Positions 56,084 to 64,000 of a DNA stretch of 64,000 nt are shown one piece after another. The position numbers and the translations under genes are program-made. The DNA lies in NCBI RefSeq assembly GCF_000156715.1, contig NZ_DS999316.1, positions 503,005-567,004 of the forward strand. Reading direction: 5' to 3'. The notes under the pieces are model-generated. The model saw nothing but the letters and a program-made list of their open reading frames with translations, was not told where the DNA came from and did not search any database. This DNA comes from Francisella philomiragia subsp. philomiragia ATCC 25015 (GTDB lineage Bacteria > Pseudomonadota > Gammaproteobacteria > Francisellales > Francisellaceae). Within the stretch, counting starts at the first letter, position 1; the number at the start of each line of letters is the position of its first letter.

Positions 56084-57310
56084 TTAATTTTCATTAGACC
56101 TAACTATTTCATAGACATCTACGCTATCGTTATTAGCCACTCCCATGAAATGAGCATCTGGACTAAATATAAACTGAAGAGGCTTATCTTTTAGATATAA
56201 TGCTTGAGATAATACAAAGCCATCAAATACTTGTATTGATGCCTCACTCATTACAGATGTGAGTTTATCACTATATTCTATATCCACAAGCGAAGCTTCA
56301 AAACCTCTTTGTAAAACAAGTTTATCTTCTATTGCATTCGTTTTTCTATTAATTGCTCTAATGTCAAAGCTATACTCATACGCTACCATAAACATTTCTT
56401 TCTCATCATACGCTTGTATTTTATATAGCTCTAGTTCTAGATTAACGCTTGATGTTAATCTCACTCCCACACCATTAAGTATATATAGTTTCAAAGCACT
56501 TTGGCTAAGGCCAGAGTCACCATTTTTTAAAGCCACCACCATTCGTAGTGTTTTTTTATCACTATCTTTTAGTATTCCAAAGTCCTTAATTGTATTTCCT
56601 GGGTAATCTACTAGCTTACTAGAACGATTAATTGTGCCATCATTCAAAATATCATATTTATATATCTGCTCTTTAGATCTAACATAAACATAATCAAAAC
56701 CTGCATCTTCATAAAATTTAAATCCAGTTGGAGTATAGCTCAAAGACCTAGAGTCTGTCTTATCTAAAACCCCATCATTTCCTATGGTAAATATAATTAA
56801 GGAGCCTTTATTGCTATCTTCCTCATGTGTGAGAACATAAATTTTATTTTTAAACATCTCAACAGCTATAATATTTTGGGCTATATGCTCACTTGATATT
56901 TGCGAATTAACTTTGTTTGAGATTGGTGACATACTATATTCAGAAATAATATGATTTGAGAATAGATATAAACGATTACCATTTTTAGAGGCAAGTGCTT
57001 TTATAACTTTACTTCCAACATTTGTTTCACTATCAAAACAGCTAGAAAACACAGCACTATTATTTATCGAATAGCCCAATTTTATAGCACTAATACAATA
57101 TTGTGGACCATCACGATATATTGAATATAACCTAGAATTTTTTCCTTCGGATATAGCTAAAGCTTGAATATTTGATTCATTTATTGTGCTTATATATCCA
57201 GGTTGTGCCTTATGATTATCTTTGCTCGTACGAACAAAACTCGCTTGAGCATTAATACCAAAAAATATTAATAACATGATTATAGAAAATACTTTTTTTA
57301 CCGAATTCAT
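56084..57310 (-). CDS. Exported protein, possibly beta-propeller, unknown function
   Basis: 408 residues with a signal peptide (about 1-23, GINAQA). The mature protein has repeated short beta-strand-like units of the type K-x-R-L-Y-S-I-Y, G-N-R-L-Y-L-F-S, K-I-Y-V-L-T-H-E, D-Y-V-Y-V-R-S-K, spaced about 45 residues apart, as in seven-bladed propellers (YVTN/WD40-like), but no blade signature is strict. The partial gene at the right window edge has the same flavour. Diverges from the M20 amidohydrolase gene. Function unknown. Confidence 0.55.
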   Translation of the reverse strand: MNSVKKVFSIIMLLIFFGINAQASFVRTSKDNHKAQPGYISTINESNIQALAISEGKNSRLYSIYRDGPQYCISAIKLGYSINNSAVFSSCFDSETNVGSKVIKALASKNGNRLYLFSNHIISEYSMSPISNKVNSQISSEHIAQNIIAVEMFKNKIYVLTHEEDSNKGSLIIFTIGNDGVLDKTDSRSLSYTPTGFKFYEDAGFDYVYVRSKEQIYKYDILNDGTINRSSKLVDYPGNTIKDFGILKDSDKKTLRMVVALKNGDSGLSQSALKLYILNGVGVRLTSSVNLELELYKIQAYDEKEMFMVAYEYSFDIRAINRKTNAIEDKLVLQRGFEASLVDIEYSDKLTSVMSEASIQVFDGFVLSQALYLKDKPLQFIFSPDAHFMGVANNDSVDVYEIVRSNEN

Positions 57311-57424
57311 AACTTTTAATATTTACATAGTTTTATTAAGTAGTATTTGCAAGTATACATGACTATGAAAAATATTTAAGTTTGTGTAATAATCTAAACT
57401 ATAACTATATATGATAAAAACAAG

Positions 57425-58600
57425 ATGATTAATATATCTGATAATGCCATTGAAGAGCTTCAAAGAATTCGTCAACACATACATCAGCACCCAGAGCTTG
57501 GCTTCGATGTATACAATACAGCTGAGTATATAACTAAAGAACTAGAGAAAATAGGTTTAAAAGTTCAAAAATCAATTGGAAAAACTGGACTAGTTGCTGA
57601 TCTAATTGTCCCAAATGCAAACAAGACCATCGCTTTTCGAGCTGATATGGATGCCCTACCAATTCATGAGCAAAATACCTGTCAATATAAGTCGAAAATA
57701 GATGGCAAAGCACATATGTGTGGACATGATGCTCATTGTGCTATGATTTTAGTAGCTGCTCAACAGCTTGTTAAAAATAAAACTATGCTAAATGTAAACA
57801 TTCGGTTCATATTTCAGCCTTCTGAAGAAGTCTTGCCAGGTGGCGCTCCAGCAATGATTAAAGATGGCGCTTTAGACAATGTAAATGAAATATATGGAAT
57901 TCATGTTTATCCTATTATCAATGAAGGATATATGCAAATATCAACTCCTGTAGCTATGGCTGGCGTTGATTTATTCGAAATAATATTTCACGGTAAAGGT
58001 GGACACGCTAGTACTCCTATAAAGGCTAATGACCCTATCATTATGGCTGCTCAATTTATCAATCAAGTTCAAACAATTGTTTCTAGAAATGCCGATAGCT
58101 TTGACCCTATAGTTGTTTCTGTAACCGCAATAGAATCTGGGTCAGCATTTAATGTAATTCCCGATCAAGCAAAACTAAAAGGTGCCGTTCGGTTTTTAAG
58201 TTCTTTTGGTCAAAATATTGCAAAAAAACGTATACATGAAATAGCTAATGGGATTGCAAATACGTACAAAGGTAACGTAGAAATCAACTATATTCATGGC
58301 TACCCTGAAACTAGAAATAATGAAAAAATTGCTACTAAGTGTATAGCTAGTGCAAAACGTGTATTTGGTGAAGATAATGTTATAGAAGCTAATTATCCAT
58401 GGATGGCATCAGAAGATTTCTCTTATTTTGCTAAAAAAATTCCTGCGTGTTATGCTCTCTTAGGAGTTAAAAATGAAGCAAAAGGTTTTACATCTATGGT
58501 ACATGAACCAACTTTTGACCTAAGTAATGAAGCAATGTTATATGGAGTCAAATATTTTATAAATATCGTAAATATTCTATTAACACAAAAAGAATCATGA
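57425..58600 (+). CDS. M20 family amidohydrolase (N-acyl-amino-acid / hippurate hydrolase-like)
   Basis: 391 residues of the M20D group. The dinuclear metal site is visible: Cys99 and His101 in MCGHDAHCAM, the Glu pair in FQPSEEVLPGG, His in GIHVYP and a late His in TSMVHEPTFD. FRADMDALPI is conserved. Members remove acyl groups from amino acids (hippurate, N-acetyl amino acids, IAA conjugates). The stop overlaps the following acetyltransferase start by 4 nt (ATGA), indicating a coupled pair. Substrate unknown. Confidence 0.9.
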   Translation: MINISDNAIEELQRIRQHIHQHPELGFDVYNTAEYITKELEKIGLKVQKSIGKTGLVADLIVPNANKTIAFRADMDALPIHEQNTCQYKSKIDGKAHMCGHDAHCAMILVAAQQLVKNKTMLNVNIRFIFQPSEEVLPGGAPAMIKDGALDNVNEIYGIHVYPIINEGYMQISTPVAMAGVDLFEIIFHGKGGHASTPIKANDPIIMAAQFINQVQTIVSRNADSFDPIVVSVTAIESGSAFNVIPDQAKLKGAVRFLSSFGQNIAKKRIHEIANGIANTYKGNVEINYIHGYPETRNNEKIATKCIASAKRVFGEDNVIEANYPWMASEDFSYFAKKIPACYALLGVKNEAKGFTSMVHEPTFDLSNEAMLYGVKYFINIVNILLTQKES

Positions 58601-59133
58601 ACAAGATACTAATTAGCTTTGCAAACATAAACAATATAAGTACGAAAGAAATTAATAGTCTTGTAAAGATTATCAACGATGCCTATAAAGTTGCTGAAGG
58701 AGATTTATGGATAAACTCAGCTAAAAGAGTAACTTTTGACGAGATGCAGACTTTAATTAATCAAAATCAGATAATTATCGCAACAAATAATAATGAAATT
58801 ATTGGTTCTGTAAAAGTCACAAAACTCTCAGAGAGTATAGCTGAATTTGGGATGCTTGCTACTGCCTTTAATCATAGAGGTCTTGGTATTGGCACTAAGC
58901 TTGTCAATGCCGCAGAAGATTGGGCAAGGAATAGTGGTTTTAGGATAATGCAACTTGAGTTACTTACGCCCAAACATTACATTAATCCAAGTAAGGAAAT
59001 CCTTAAAGAGTGGTACACAAAATGTGGATATAAACATCACTCTATCGAACCATTTAAAAACTTATTCCCAAATACATACCATTTATTAGCTGTAGAATGT
59101 AATTTTAATATTTATCACAAGAATCTTTTTTAG
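58597..59133 (+). CDS. GNAT family N-acetyltransferase
   Basis: 178 residues. GNAT motifs: EFGMLATAFNHRGLGIGTKLVNAAEDWAR-type motif A (acetyl-CoA-binding RGLGIG, about 91-96) and motif B region (MQLELLTPKHY, EWYTKCGYKHH). The substrate is unknown. Because it is translationally coupled to an M20 amidohydrolase, an acylation/deacylation pairing on the same type of amine substrate is conceivable. It ends 6 nt from the convergent transglutaminase-like gene. Confidence 0.85.
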   Translation: MNKILISFANINNISTKEINSLVKIINDAYKVAEGDLWINSAKRVTFDEMQTLINQNQIIIATNNNEIIGSVKVTKLSESIAEFGMLATAFNHRGLGIGTKLVNAAEDWARNSGFRIMQLELLTPKHYINPSKEILKEWYTKCGYKHHSIEPFKNLFPNTYHLLAVECNFNIYHKNLF

Positions 59134-59139
59134 ATAAAA

Positions 59140-60891
59140 CTATAATATCCCAGTAACATCAAAGACTTTAACATTTATGGATAAAGACTCAGTGCCACCT
59201 CCACGATAAATTGTTCCGGCTGTTGGTGTAGCATCAATATATGTTCTGCCACAAGCAATACGCACGTGATCACTATTAACTTCACAACCATTTGTAGGAT
59301 CATATCCTATCCAGCCAACCCAAGGTATATATACTTCAACCCAAGCATGAGTTGCATCACTCATTTCAGTATTACTATAGTGACCACCATTAAATATATA
59401 GCCTGAACGATAACGAGCAGGCACACCTAAAAGTCTTGCCAAGCAAATAAATAAATTTGAGAAATCTTGACAAACACCCTGTCTAGTAATATAAACATCA
59501 TAAGCAGTTGTAGCAAAAGTAGTAGAGCCTGAGACATATTTATATTCGTAATAGATTGTTTTATTAATATCATCAAGCACCGCCATAATATCACTATCAT
59601 TTCTTTTGACAAAAGATACAGCATAATCCATCAACTCTTCAAGCTGAGTTTGTGGTAACTCTACAGATAATAGATATGGTGTCATCATTTGTCTTTGCCA
59701 TGGCATCCAAGAAATTGGCATAGTTGTCCGTGAGTTTATTGATCTCTTACGTACGCTGTGATCAGTACTTACAGCGACTTTAGTTTTCATTTCTATAGTA
59801 AACTCTTTATAGGGCTCTTTAGTTTTTAGAAAAACAACATCATTACCAAAAACATCTGTATACTCCTCTTTTTCACAAGCAACAGATATACTAAGATCAT
59901 AATTAAGTATGCGCTGTTTTGGATCTACAATCGGCTTCATCCGAATATTATGCTTACTTAGATTAACTGGAAATTCATAAGTATATTTTGTTGTATGAAT
60001 AATATCTAATATTCTTTCTGAGCTCTTAAATGTTTTGATCTCAGTCGGAACATTTAGCTGATCAGGCTGATATGTATGACCACCATAGTTACTACTATTT
60101 TTATCGCTATTCCATATAACTCGTCCATGAGAAACAGCTACCATTTGACCTGGTAATAATTTTCTCCATGTATTATCCACATTAGTATTATTTGAGAATA
60201 TTGTATAAGTTCTAAGCTCATCTTCATATAACCCAGTAGCTACATTTACATAGCCAATATCGAGATTATTACTATTTGACGGAGGGAAGAATTTTTTATA
60301 ATAAATGGGATTAAAGTCATCTTTGTCCTGATAAACTATTGTTACATCACCATTAGAGAGAACTAAATTCACTTGTCCGACTTGATTTATCTGTTTTAAT
60401 AAATCATAAACATAAAACAGATTATCATCATTTAACTCTCTAATATTTTTTTTCCTTAATTGAGAAAGAATCCAGCATAATATGTACTCTGAATCAGTTT
60501 TACCAACAGGTTCATAATCAGAAAAAGTTAAAATCAATGTATTTTGATACATTCTATTTAAATCACCATTGTGAACTATAGTCCACTCTTTGCCTGCATG
60601 AGGCTTCATAAATGGCTGAAGGTTTAAATTAGTTTTATCAAACAAGCTATGACTATAAATATGTCCAATAAAAGTGCTTGAACAAAAATTTGGATTACCA
60701 TCGAACAAAGCACGTAATGCCTCTAGATTTTCAACATGATTATCCTTCATAATTGATACAGCATTATGATTGTCATGATACCATCCTATACCCCACATAA
60801 ATTCTTGTAGTGTTGTAGTGTCATCTACTAAAAAATTAATTCGTGGAGATATTGGACAGTCAGAAGATATAGCCAAGATATTACTAAACAT
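59140..60891 (-). CDS. Fused degenerate class II amidotransferase (YafJ-like) and transglutaminase-like protein
   Basis: 583 residues, last gene of a three-gene operon with alpha-E and ATP-grasp proteins. Residues about 1-290 follow the YafJ-type class II glutamine amidotransferase domain: FMWGIGWYHD, NLQPFMKPHAGKEWTIVHNGDL, PVGKTDSEYILCWIL and a closing WRKLLPGQMV. The nucleophile at position 2 is Phe (MFSNILAIS), and the substrate Arg of the GHIR motif is Tyr (GHIYSHS). AAGGA precedes the ATG and no alternative start restores Cys2. Residues about 300-583 are a transglutaminase-like module with N-terminal beta domain and triad Cys474 (QGVCQDF), His515 (ATHAWVEV), Asp531 (YDPTNG). So the C-terminal half looks active, the N-terminal half not. 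Confidence 0.85.
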   Translation of the reverse strand: MFSNILAISSDCPISPRINFLVDDTTTLQEFMWGIGWYHDNHNAVSIMKDNHVENLEALRALFDGNPNFCSSTFIGHIYSHSLFDKTNLNLQPFMKPHAGKEWTIVHNGDLNRMYQNTLILTFSDYEPVGKTDSEYILCWILSQLRKKNIRELNDDNLFYVYDLLKQINQVGQVNLVLSNGDVTIVYQDKDDFNPIYYKKFFPPSNSNNLDIGYVNVATGLYEDELRTYTIFSNNTNVDNTWRKLLPGQMVAVSHGRVIWNSDKNSSNYGGHTYQPDQLNVPTEIKTFKSSERILDIIHTTKYTYEFPVNLSKHNIRMKPIVDPKQRILNYDLSISVACEKEEYTDVFGNDVVFLKTKEPYKEFTIEMKTKVAVSTDHSVRKRSINSRTTMPISWMPWQRQMMTPYLLSVELPQTQLEELMDYAVSFVKRNDSDIMAVLDDINKTIYYEYKYVSGSTTFATTAYDVYITRQGVCQDFSNLFICLARLLGVPARYRSGYIFNGGHYSNTEMSDATHAWVEVYIPWVGWIGYDPTNGCEVNSDHVRIACGRTYIDATPTAGTIYRGGGTESLSINVKVFDVTGIL

Positions 60892-60913
60892 TAAATATTT
60901 TTCCTTTTTATTT

Positions 60914-61897
60914 CTACCCTTCTAACATTGCTACGTAGAAATCTACATCAGATATAAAGAATTCTTTTGAAATAATAGTTGTAAGTTCTGCCATTGAGTT
61001 TATCAGATAAGTAATAAAATCATGATTTTTTTCTAGCAATGATTCTGTTGTATTACTTTCAAAGTATTTTATAATTTCCTCTACTTTTGTTCTAGACTGC
61101 ATACCGACTCCAGTTGAGTGATAAGACATTCTCTTTAATACAGCAAGACAATCATTTAAACAAAATGTAACTGTTCTAGGATAATCATCTGACTTTAATA
61201 GAAACTCCGCTACATCTTTTCTATTAACATCTAGTTCTGCTTTACGCATAAAAGCATCTTTAGACATTGTATTTAGCAACATTTCTTGCCAATATTGTGA
61301 TTCATCTGTAGTTTCATTCTTTGATGTAAGACTTATATGCCTATGATGATGGATATCTCCTAATCTTAATGTGAAGTCGACTCTTTCAATAAGCATACCT
61401 AACTTCATAAAATTGTAAGTATCATTTCTGAGAATAAAGTTATGATAGAAGCCTATCCATAAAAAGCAAAATTTTATTATTTTTTTACAAAAACTATCTA
61501 AACTCGTAATAGAAAGCCTATGAGTTTCTGGTGAGTTAATCCATAACCACAATTCATTAATCTCTTCCCACATATCTGCAGCTATAAGATCTCTTATTAT
61601 TCTAGCATTTTCACGTGCAGAGGATAACGAAGAATATATCGAAGATGGGTTATCCTTATCCCAAATCAGAAATTCTTGAATTTTTCTAGCATTAGATCTC
61701 GCACTGTAGCCGTATTTTTTAATAAACGCCTCTTTACCACCTAATACCACAACCAAAGGATACCAAATATCTTCAGCATCACCATATATTTCAAGCTCTA
61801 CATTATATGCCACATCGATAGCATTAGTTAACATCTGAACTCTTTCAATATTTCTACTTAACCAAAAACAATTTTCTGCTGTACGAGATATTATCAT
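60914..61897 (-). CDS. Alpha-E domain protein (DUF403)
   Basis: 327 residues, all-helical, of the alpha-E (DUF403) family. Begins with the standard MIISRTAENCFWLSRNIERV, contains ARENARIIRDLIAADMWEEINELW and many conserved Glu residues, which named the family. Alpha-E proteins occur almost only beside circularly permuted ATP-grasp ligases and transglutaminase-like proteins, as here. Their role is unknown, possibly as a partner or substrate-handling subunit. It starts 3 nt after the ATP-grasp stop. Confidence 0.92.
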   Translation of the reverse strand: MIISRTAENCFWLSRNIERVQMLTNAIDVAYNVELEIYGDAEDIWYPLVVVLGGKEAFIKKYGYSARSNARKIQEFLIWDKDNPSSIYSSLSSARENARIIRDLIAADMWEEINELWLWINSPETHRLSITSLDSFCKKIIKFCFLWIGFYHNFILRNDTYNFMKLGMLIERVDFTLRLGDIHHHRHISLTSKNETTDESQYWQEMLLNTMSKDAFMRKAELDVNRKDVAEFLLKSDDYPRTVTFCLNDCLAVLKRMSYHSTGVGMQSRTKVEEIIKYFESNTTESLLEKNHDFITYLINSMAELTTIISKEFFISDVDFYVAMLEG

Positions 61898-61900
61898 TTT

Positions 61901-63349
61901 TTATCTCCCTAAAACCCAAGTATCTTTTGAACCACCACCTTGACTAGAATTCACAACATATGATCCTTCTTTAAGAGCAACTCTTGCAAGCCCTCCTGGT
62001 AATATCCATGTATCTTTACCACTGACTAAAAATGCTCTCAAATCCACTCTTCTTGGTAGTACCTTGCCATCTATAAAGGTAGGACTTGTAGATAGTTCTA
62101 CTAATGGTTGAGCTATATAAGCTCTTGGTTTTTCTTTTATCTTAGCCGCAAACTCTTGTAACTCTTCTACACTAGCCTGAGGACCAATTAGCATACCATA
62201 ACCACCAGAACCATTAGCTTCTTTAACAACTAGCTTATCAAGATTACTCAAAACATAATTTCTATCATTTTCTTCACTACAGAAATATGTTTTAACTTGA
62301 GCTAATATTGGCTTCTCATTAAGATAATATTCAATCATTTTATGAACATACGGATATATTGCTTTATCATCTGCTATACCATTGCCAACAGCATTTGCTA
62401 AAACCACATTACCCGCCTTGTAAGCTTCTATTATACCCGGTACACCTAGCATACTTTCCGGATTAAAAAACTCCGGATCTAAGAATTTATCATCTATTCT
62501 TCTATAAACGACAGTTACAAGCTTAGGTCCTTTAGTTGTTTTGAGATATACATAATTATTATGTACAAAAAGATCTGAACCTTGAACTAATTCACACCCC
62601 ATTTTACGAGCCAAATAACTATGCTCAAAATATGCTGAGTTATATTGTCCTGGTGTTAAAACCACACTCAAGCCTTTTTTACCATCTACAACTGGAGATA
62701 TACTTGATAGAGCTTTTCTCAATTCAGTTGGATAGTCTACTACTTTTTTGATATTAGCATTTGAAAATGCTTCAGGAAGTACTTTCATTAAAGAGTTACG
62801 GTTTTCCAAGACATAAGAAACACCTGATGGAGTTCTTACATTATCTTCTAGAACCATAAAACCACTTTCATCTTTGATAAGGTCAAGTCCTGCAATATGG
62901 CAATATACCCCGTGTGGTGGTTTTACACCTCTCATCTCAGGTAGATATTCCTCTGATGATTCAACAAGCTCTCTAGGTATTACACCATCTTCTAATATTT
63001 TTTGCTCATCATATATATCATTTAAGAACGCATTCAACGCTTTAAGTCGTTGTTTCAAACCCTTTTCAAGTTCTTGCCATTCTTTTTCTGAAATTATTCT
63101 TGGAATTAAATCAAACGGAAAAATCTTTTCTGTGCCCTGACTATCACTATAAACAGTAAATGTAATCCCATTCTTCAGAAAAGAAGCATCAACAAATTTC
63201 TGCTTTTCGTATAAAGATTCTACACTTAGCTCATCTATAGTTTTTATCGCCTGAGAAACATCGTCACGCACACGACCTTCATCAGAAAAAATTTCATCAT
63301 ATACTCCTGAGTAAGGAGCATAACCTGAAAAAATGCTATCATTAGACAT
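61901..63349 (-). CDS. Circularly permuted ATP-grasp ligase-like protein (DUF404/DUF407)
   Basis: 482 residues, first gene of the three-gene operon. Typical stretches: YLPEMRGVKPPHGVYCHIAGLDLI-type region, FMVLEDNVRTPSGVSYVLENR, KLVVKEANGSGGYGMLIGP (nucleotide-binding Lys and Gly-rich loop, about 370-390) and PRRVDLRAFLVSG near the C terminus. The family was predicted by comparative genomics to form amide or peptide bonds with ATP. The ATG at 63349 is preceded by GGAGG and a sigma70-like promoter at 63390-63419. The substrate is unknown. Confidence 0.92.
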   Translation of the reverse strand: MSNDSIFSGYAPYSGVYDEIFSDEGRVRDDVSQAIKTIDELSVESLYEKQKFVDASFLKNGITFTVYSDSQGTEKIFPFDLIPRIISEKEWQELEKGLKQRLKALNAFLNDIYDEQKILEDGVIPRELVESSEEYLPEMRGVKPPHGVYCHIAGLDLIKDESGFMVLEDNVRTPSGVSYVLENRNSLMKVLPEAFSNANIKKVVDYPTELRKALSSISPVVDGKKGLSVVLTPGQYNSAYFEHSYLARKMGCELVQGSDLFVHNNYVYLKTTKGPKLVTVVYRRIDDKFLDPEFFNPESMLGVPGIIEAYKAGNVVLANAVGNGIADDKAIYPYVHKMIEYYLNEKPILAQVKTYFCSEENDRNYVLSNLDKLVVKEANGSGGYGMLIGPQASVEELQEFAAKIKEKPRAYIAQPLVELSTSPTFIDGKVLPRRVDLRAFLVSGKDTWILPGGLARVALKEGSYVVNSSQGGGSKDTWVLGR

Positions 63350-63389
63350 ATATGAAAGACCTCCAAATAAAATAATCTAACAAATTCAT

Positions 63390-63419
63390 AGTATAATAAA
63401 TACTTATTTTTGTATACAA
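63390..63419 (-). promoter_or_regulatory. Predicted promoter of the ATP-grasp/alpha-E/transglutaminase operon
   Basis: Minus-strand -10 TATACT (63390-63395), an 18-bp spacer and -35 TTGTAT (63414-63419). The leader is about 33 nt and includes GGAGG 10 nt before the start. The -35 box sits inside the palindromic first unit of a direct repeat at 63402-63442, a plausible regulator site. Confidence 0.45.
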
Positions 63420-63442
63420 AAAACTTACTTTTGCATAAAAAA
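63402..63442. repeat. Two-copy direct repeat with 16-bp palindrome, possible operator
   Basis: Two copies of about 20-21 bp: ACTTATTTTTG followed by TATACAAAAA (63402-63422), and ACTTACTTTTG followed by CATAAAAA (63423-63442). The first copy contains a perfect 16-bp palindrome, TTTTTGTATACAAAAA (63407-63422). It covers the -35 region of the promoter of the amidoligase-type operon. Binding by a regulator is inferred, not shown. Confidence 0.4.
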
Positions 63443-63531
63443 TATATTAAATTTCAGCTAATGCTTAAGCTATTTTATATTATAAAAATATCACCTTTAT
63501 AAAACCTGATAATACAACCGTTATAACAGAC

Positions 63532-64000
63532 TCATAATTGAAAAATATTAATATTCTTTTCATTACCAGCACCAAAAAAATTATTTGATATAAATGAACT
63601 ATTGTTAGAACCGTCATTTAAAAATAAATTTGATAATAAAAGACCCTCTTTTAAATCATAGGTAGCTACTGAATTTGAATATACCACTTCAACCAAGTTG
63701 TTATTTTGTAACAAATCTATGAAACTACCATTAACTTTATATTCATCACTCAACAACTTCATACTTCCAACTATACCGCTACTAAACTTAGAATTAAAAG
63801 CTACTAAAACTTTGCTCTGACCATCAAATTCACCTTTGTAGGTGACTATTTTTTTAGGAAAATCTTTATAAACCTTATTGTCTATCTGTCTGACTATATC
63901 ACTTGAAAAATTATATATACTGATAAAACCTATTTCTAAACCTTCAGTACCAGAATGACCAACTAGCAACACTCTGCTTTCAGTAGAGCTTTCAGTTATT
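63532..64000 (-). CDS. Protein of unknown function, 3' part (partial at window edge)
   Basis: The minus-strand frame is open to the right edge of the window; the GTG at 63972 is probably internal because the upstream codons (ITESSTESR before VLLVGHSG) continue in frame. About 155 codons are visible. Strand-like units such as GFISIYNFSS, KVLVAFNSKF, LVEVVYSNSVATYDL suggest beta-propeller or similar repeats, like the gene at 56084-57310. It precedes the ATP-grasp gene by 182 nt on the same strand, so a link to the amidoligase operon is possible but unproven. Confidence 0.5.
   Translation of the reverse strand, partial: ITESSTESRVLLVGHSGTEGLEIGFISIYNFSSDIVRQIDNKVYKDFPKKIVTYKGEFDGQSKVLVAFNSKFSSGIVGSMKLLSDEYKVNGSFIDLLQNNNLVEVVYSNSVATYDLKEGLLLSNLFLNDGSNNSSFISNNFFGAGNEKNINIFQL

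Noticed and set aside
55630-63520. A shared 13-mer (ATACAACCGTTAT) upstream of xseA and upstream of the ATP-grasp gene
   Set aside because: In a 64-kb AT-rich sequence several pairs of identical 13-mers are expected by chance, and the flanking context is not consistently arranged.

Overview
The window looks like an AT-rich gammaproteobacterial chromosome of the genus Francisella. This is inferred from the very low GC content, the FTU/FPH-like class A beta-lactamase, the gamma-glutamyltranspeptidase, the three-domain aminopeptidase P and the tight gene packing with many overlapping or nearly touching convergent genes. I see no rRNA, tRNA, CRISPR array, insertion sequence or prophage. A complete histidine operon argues against F. 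tularensis sensu stricto, which from memory is described as a histidine auxotroph. An environmental or opportunistic species such as a F. philomiragia-like strain is more likely, but the species cannot be fixed from this window.

Layout. 1-9300: the 3' end of a ribosome-biogenesis GTPase gene, a Sel1-repeat membrane protein, thymidine kinase and an O-methyltransferase. Then comes the plus-strand run miaB-phoH-ybeY-corC-lnt (tRNA modification, rRNA processing, lipoprotein acylation). A strong Fur-box-like palindrome lies between the methyltransferase and miaB. 9380-14410 is an accessory patch: a DUF285-repeat lipoprotein, a class A beta-lactamase with both cysteines of the carbapenemase-type disulfide, a KAP-type P-loop NTPase split by a one-base frameshift in an A6 tract, and a DNA/RNA non-specific endonuclease. 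14480-19080: aminopeptidase P, the YfiH/PgeF family protein, ispG and a Nif3-type protein. 19090-24110 is a likely amino-sugar locus: GH20 hexosaminidase, sugar porter and SIS-domain deaminase/isomerase. 24300-33410: a cystine-type symporter, SelO, a PIN/NYN-like protein, rubredoxin, a PLP deaminase-family enzyme, an unknown membrane protein, typA and a short-chain dehydrogenase. 33430-40560: ggt, mlaA, a stand-alone MnmC oxidoreductase domain, a secreted unknown, rnfH-ratA, smpB and ttcA.

40680-50360 is about histidine. A PLP histidine decarboxylase and an RNase T2 precede the his operon, whose transcribed order is TrpR-like regulator, hisG, D, C, B, H, A, F, IE. The promoter of the regulator gene has its -10 box inside a 22-bp imperfect palindrome whose half-sites resemble trp operators, so the regulator probably represses its own operon. 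50440-55950: an MHS-type transporter, two tandem YdcF/DUF218 proteins, xseA-xseB and a small cysteine-containing secreted protein.

56080-64000: two secreted or partial unknown proteins flank an M20 amidohydrolase-GNAT pair and a three-gene operon of circularly permuted ATP-grasp, alpha-E, and a fused class II amidotransferase-like plus transglutaminase-like protein. This operon belongs to the predicted amidoligase/peptide-synthesis systems. In this copy the amidotransferase domain has lost its Cys2 nucleophile (Phe instead). It is the best candidate in the window for an uncharacterised biochemical system.
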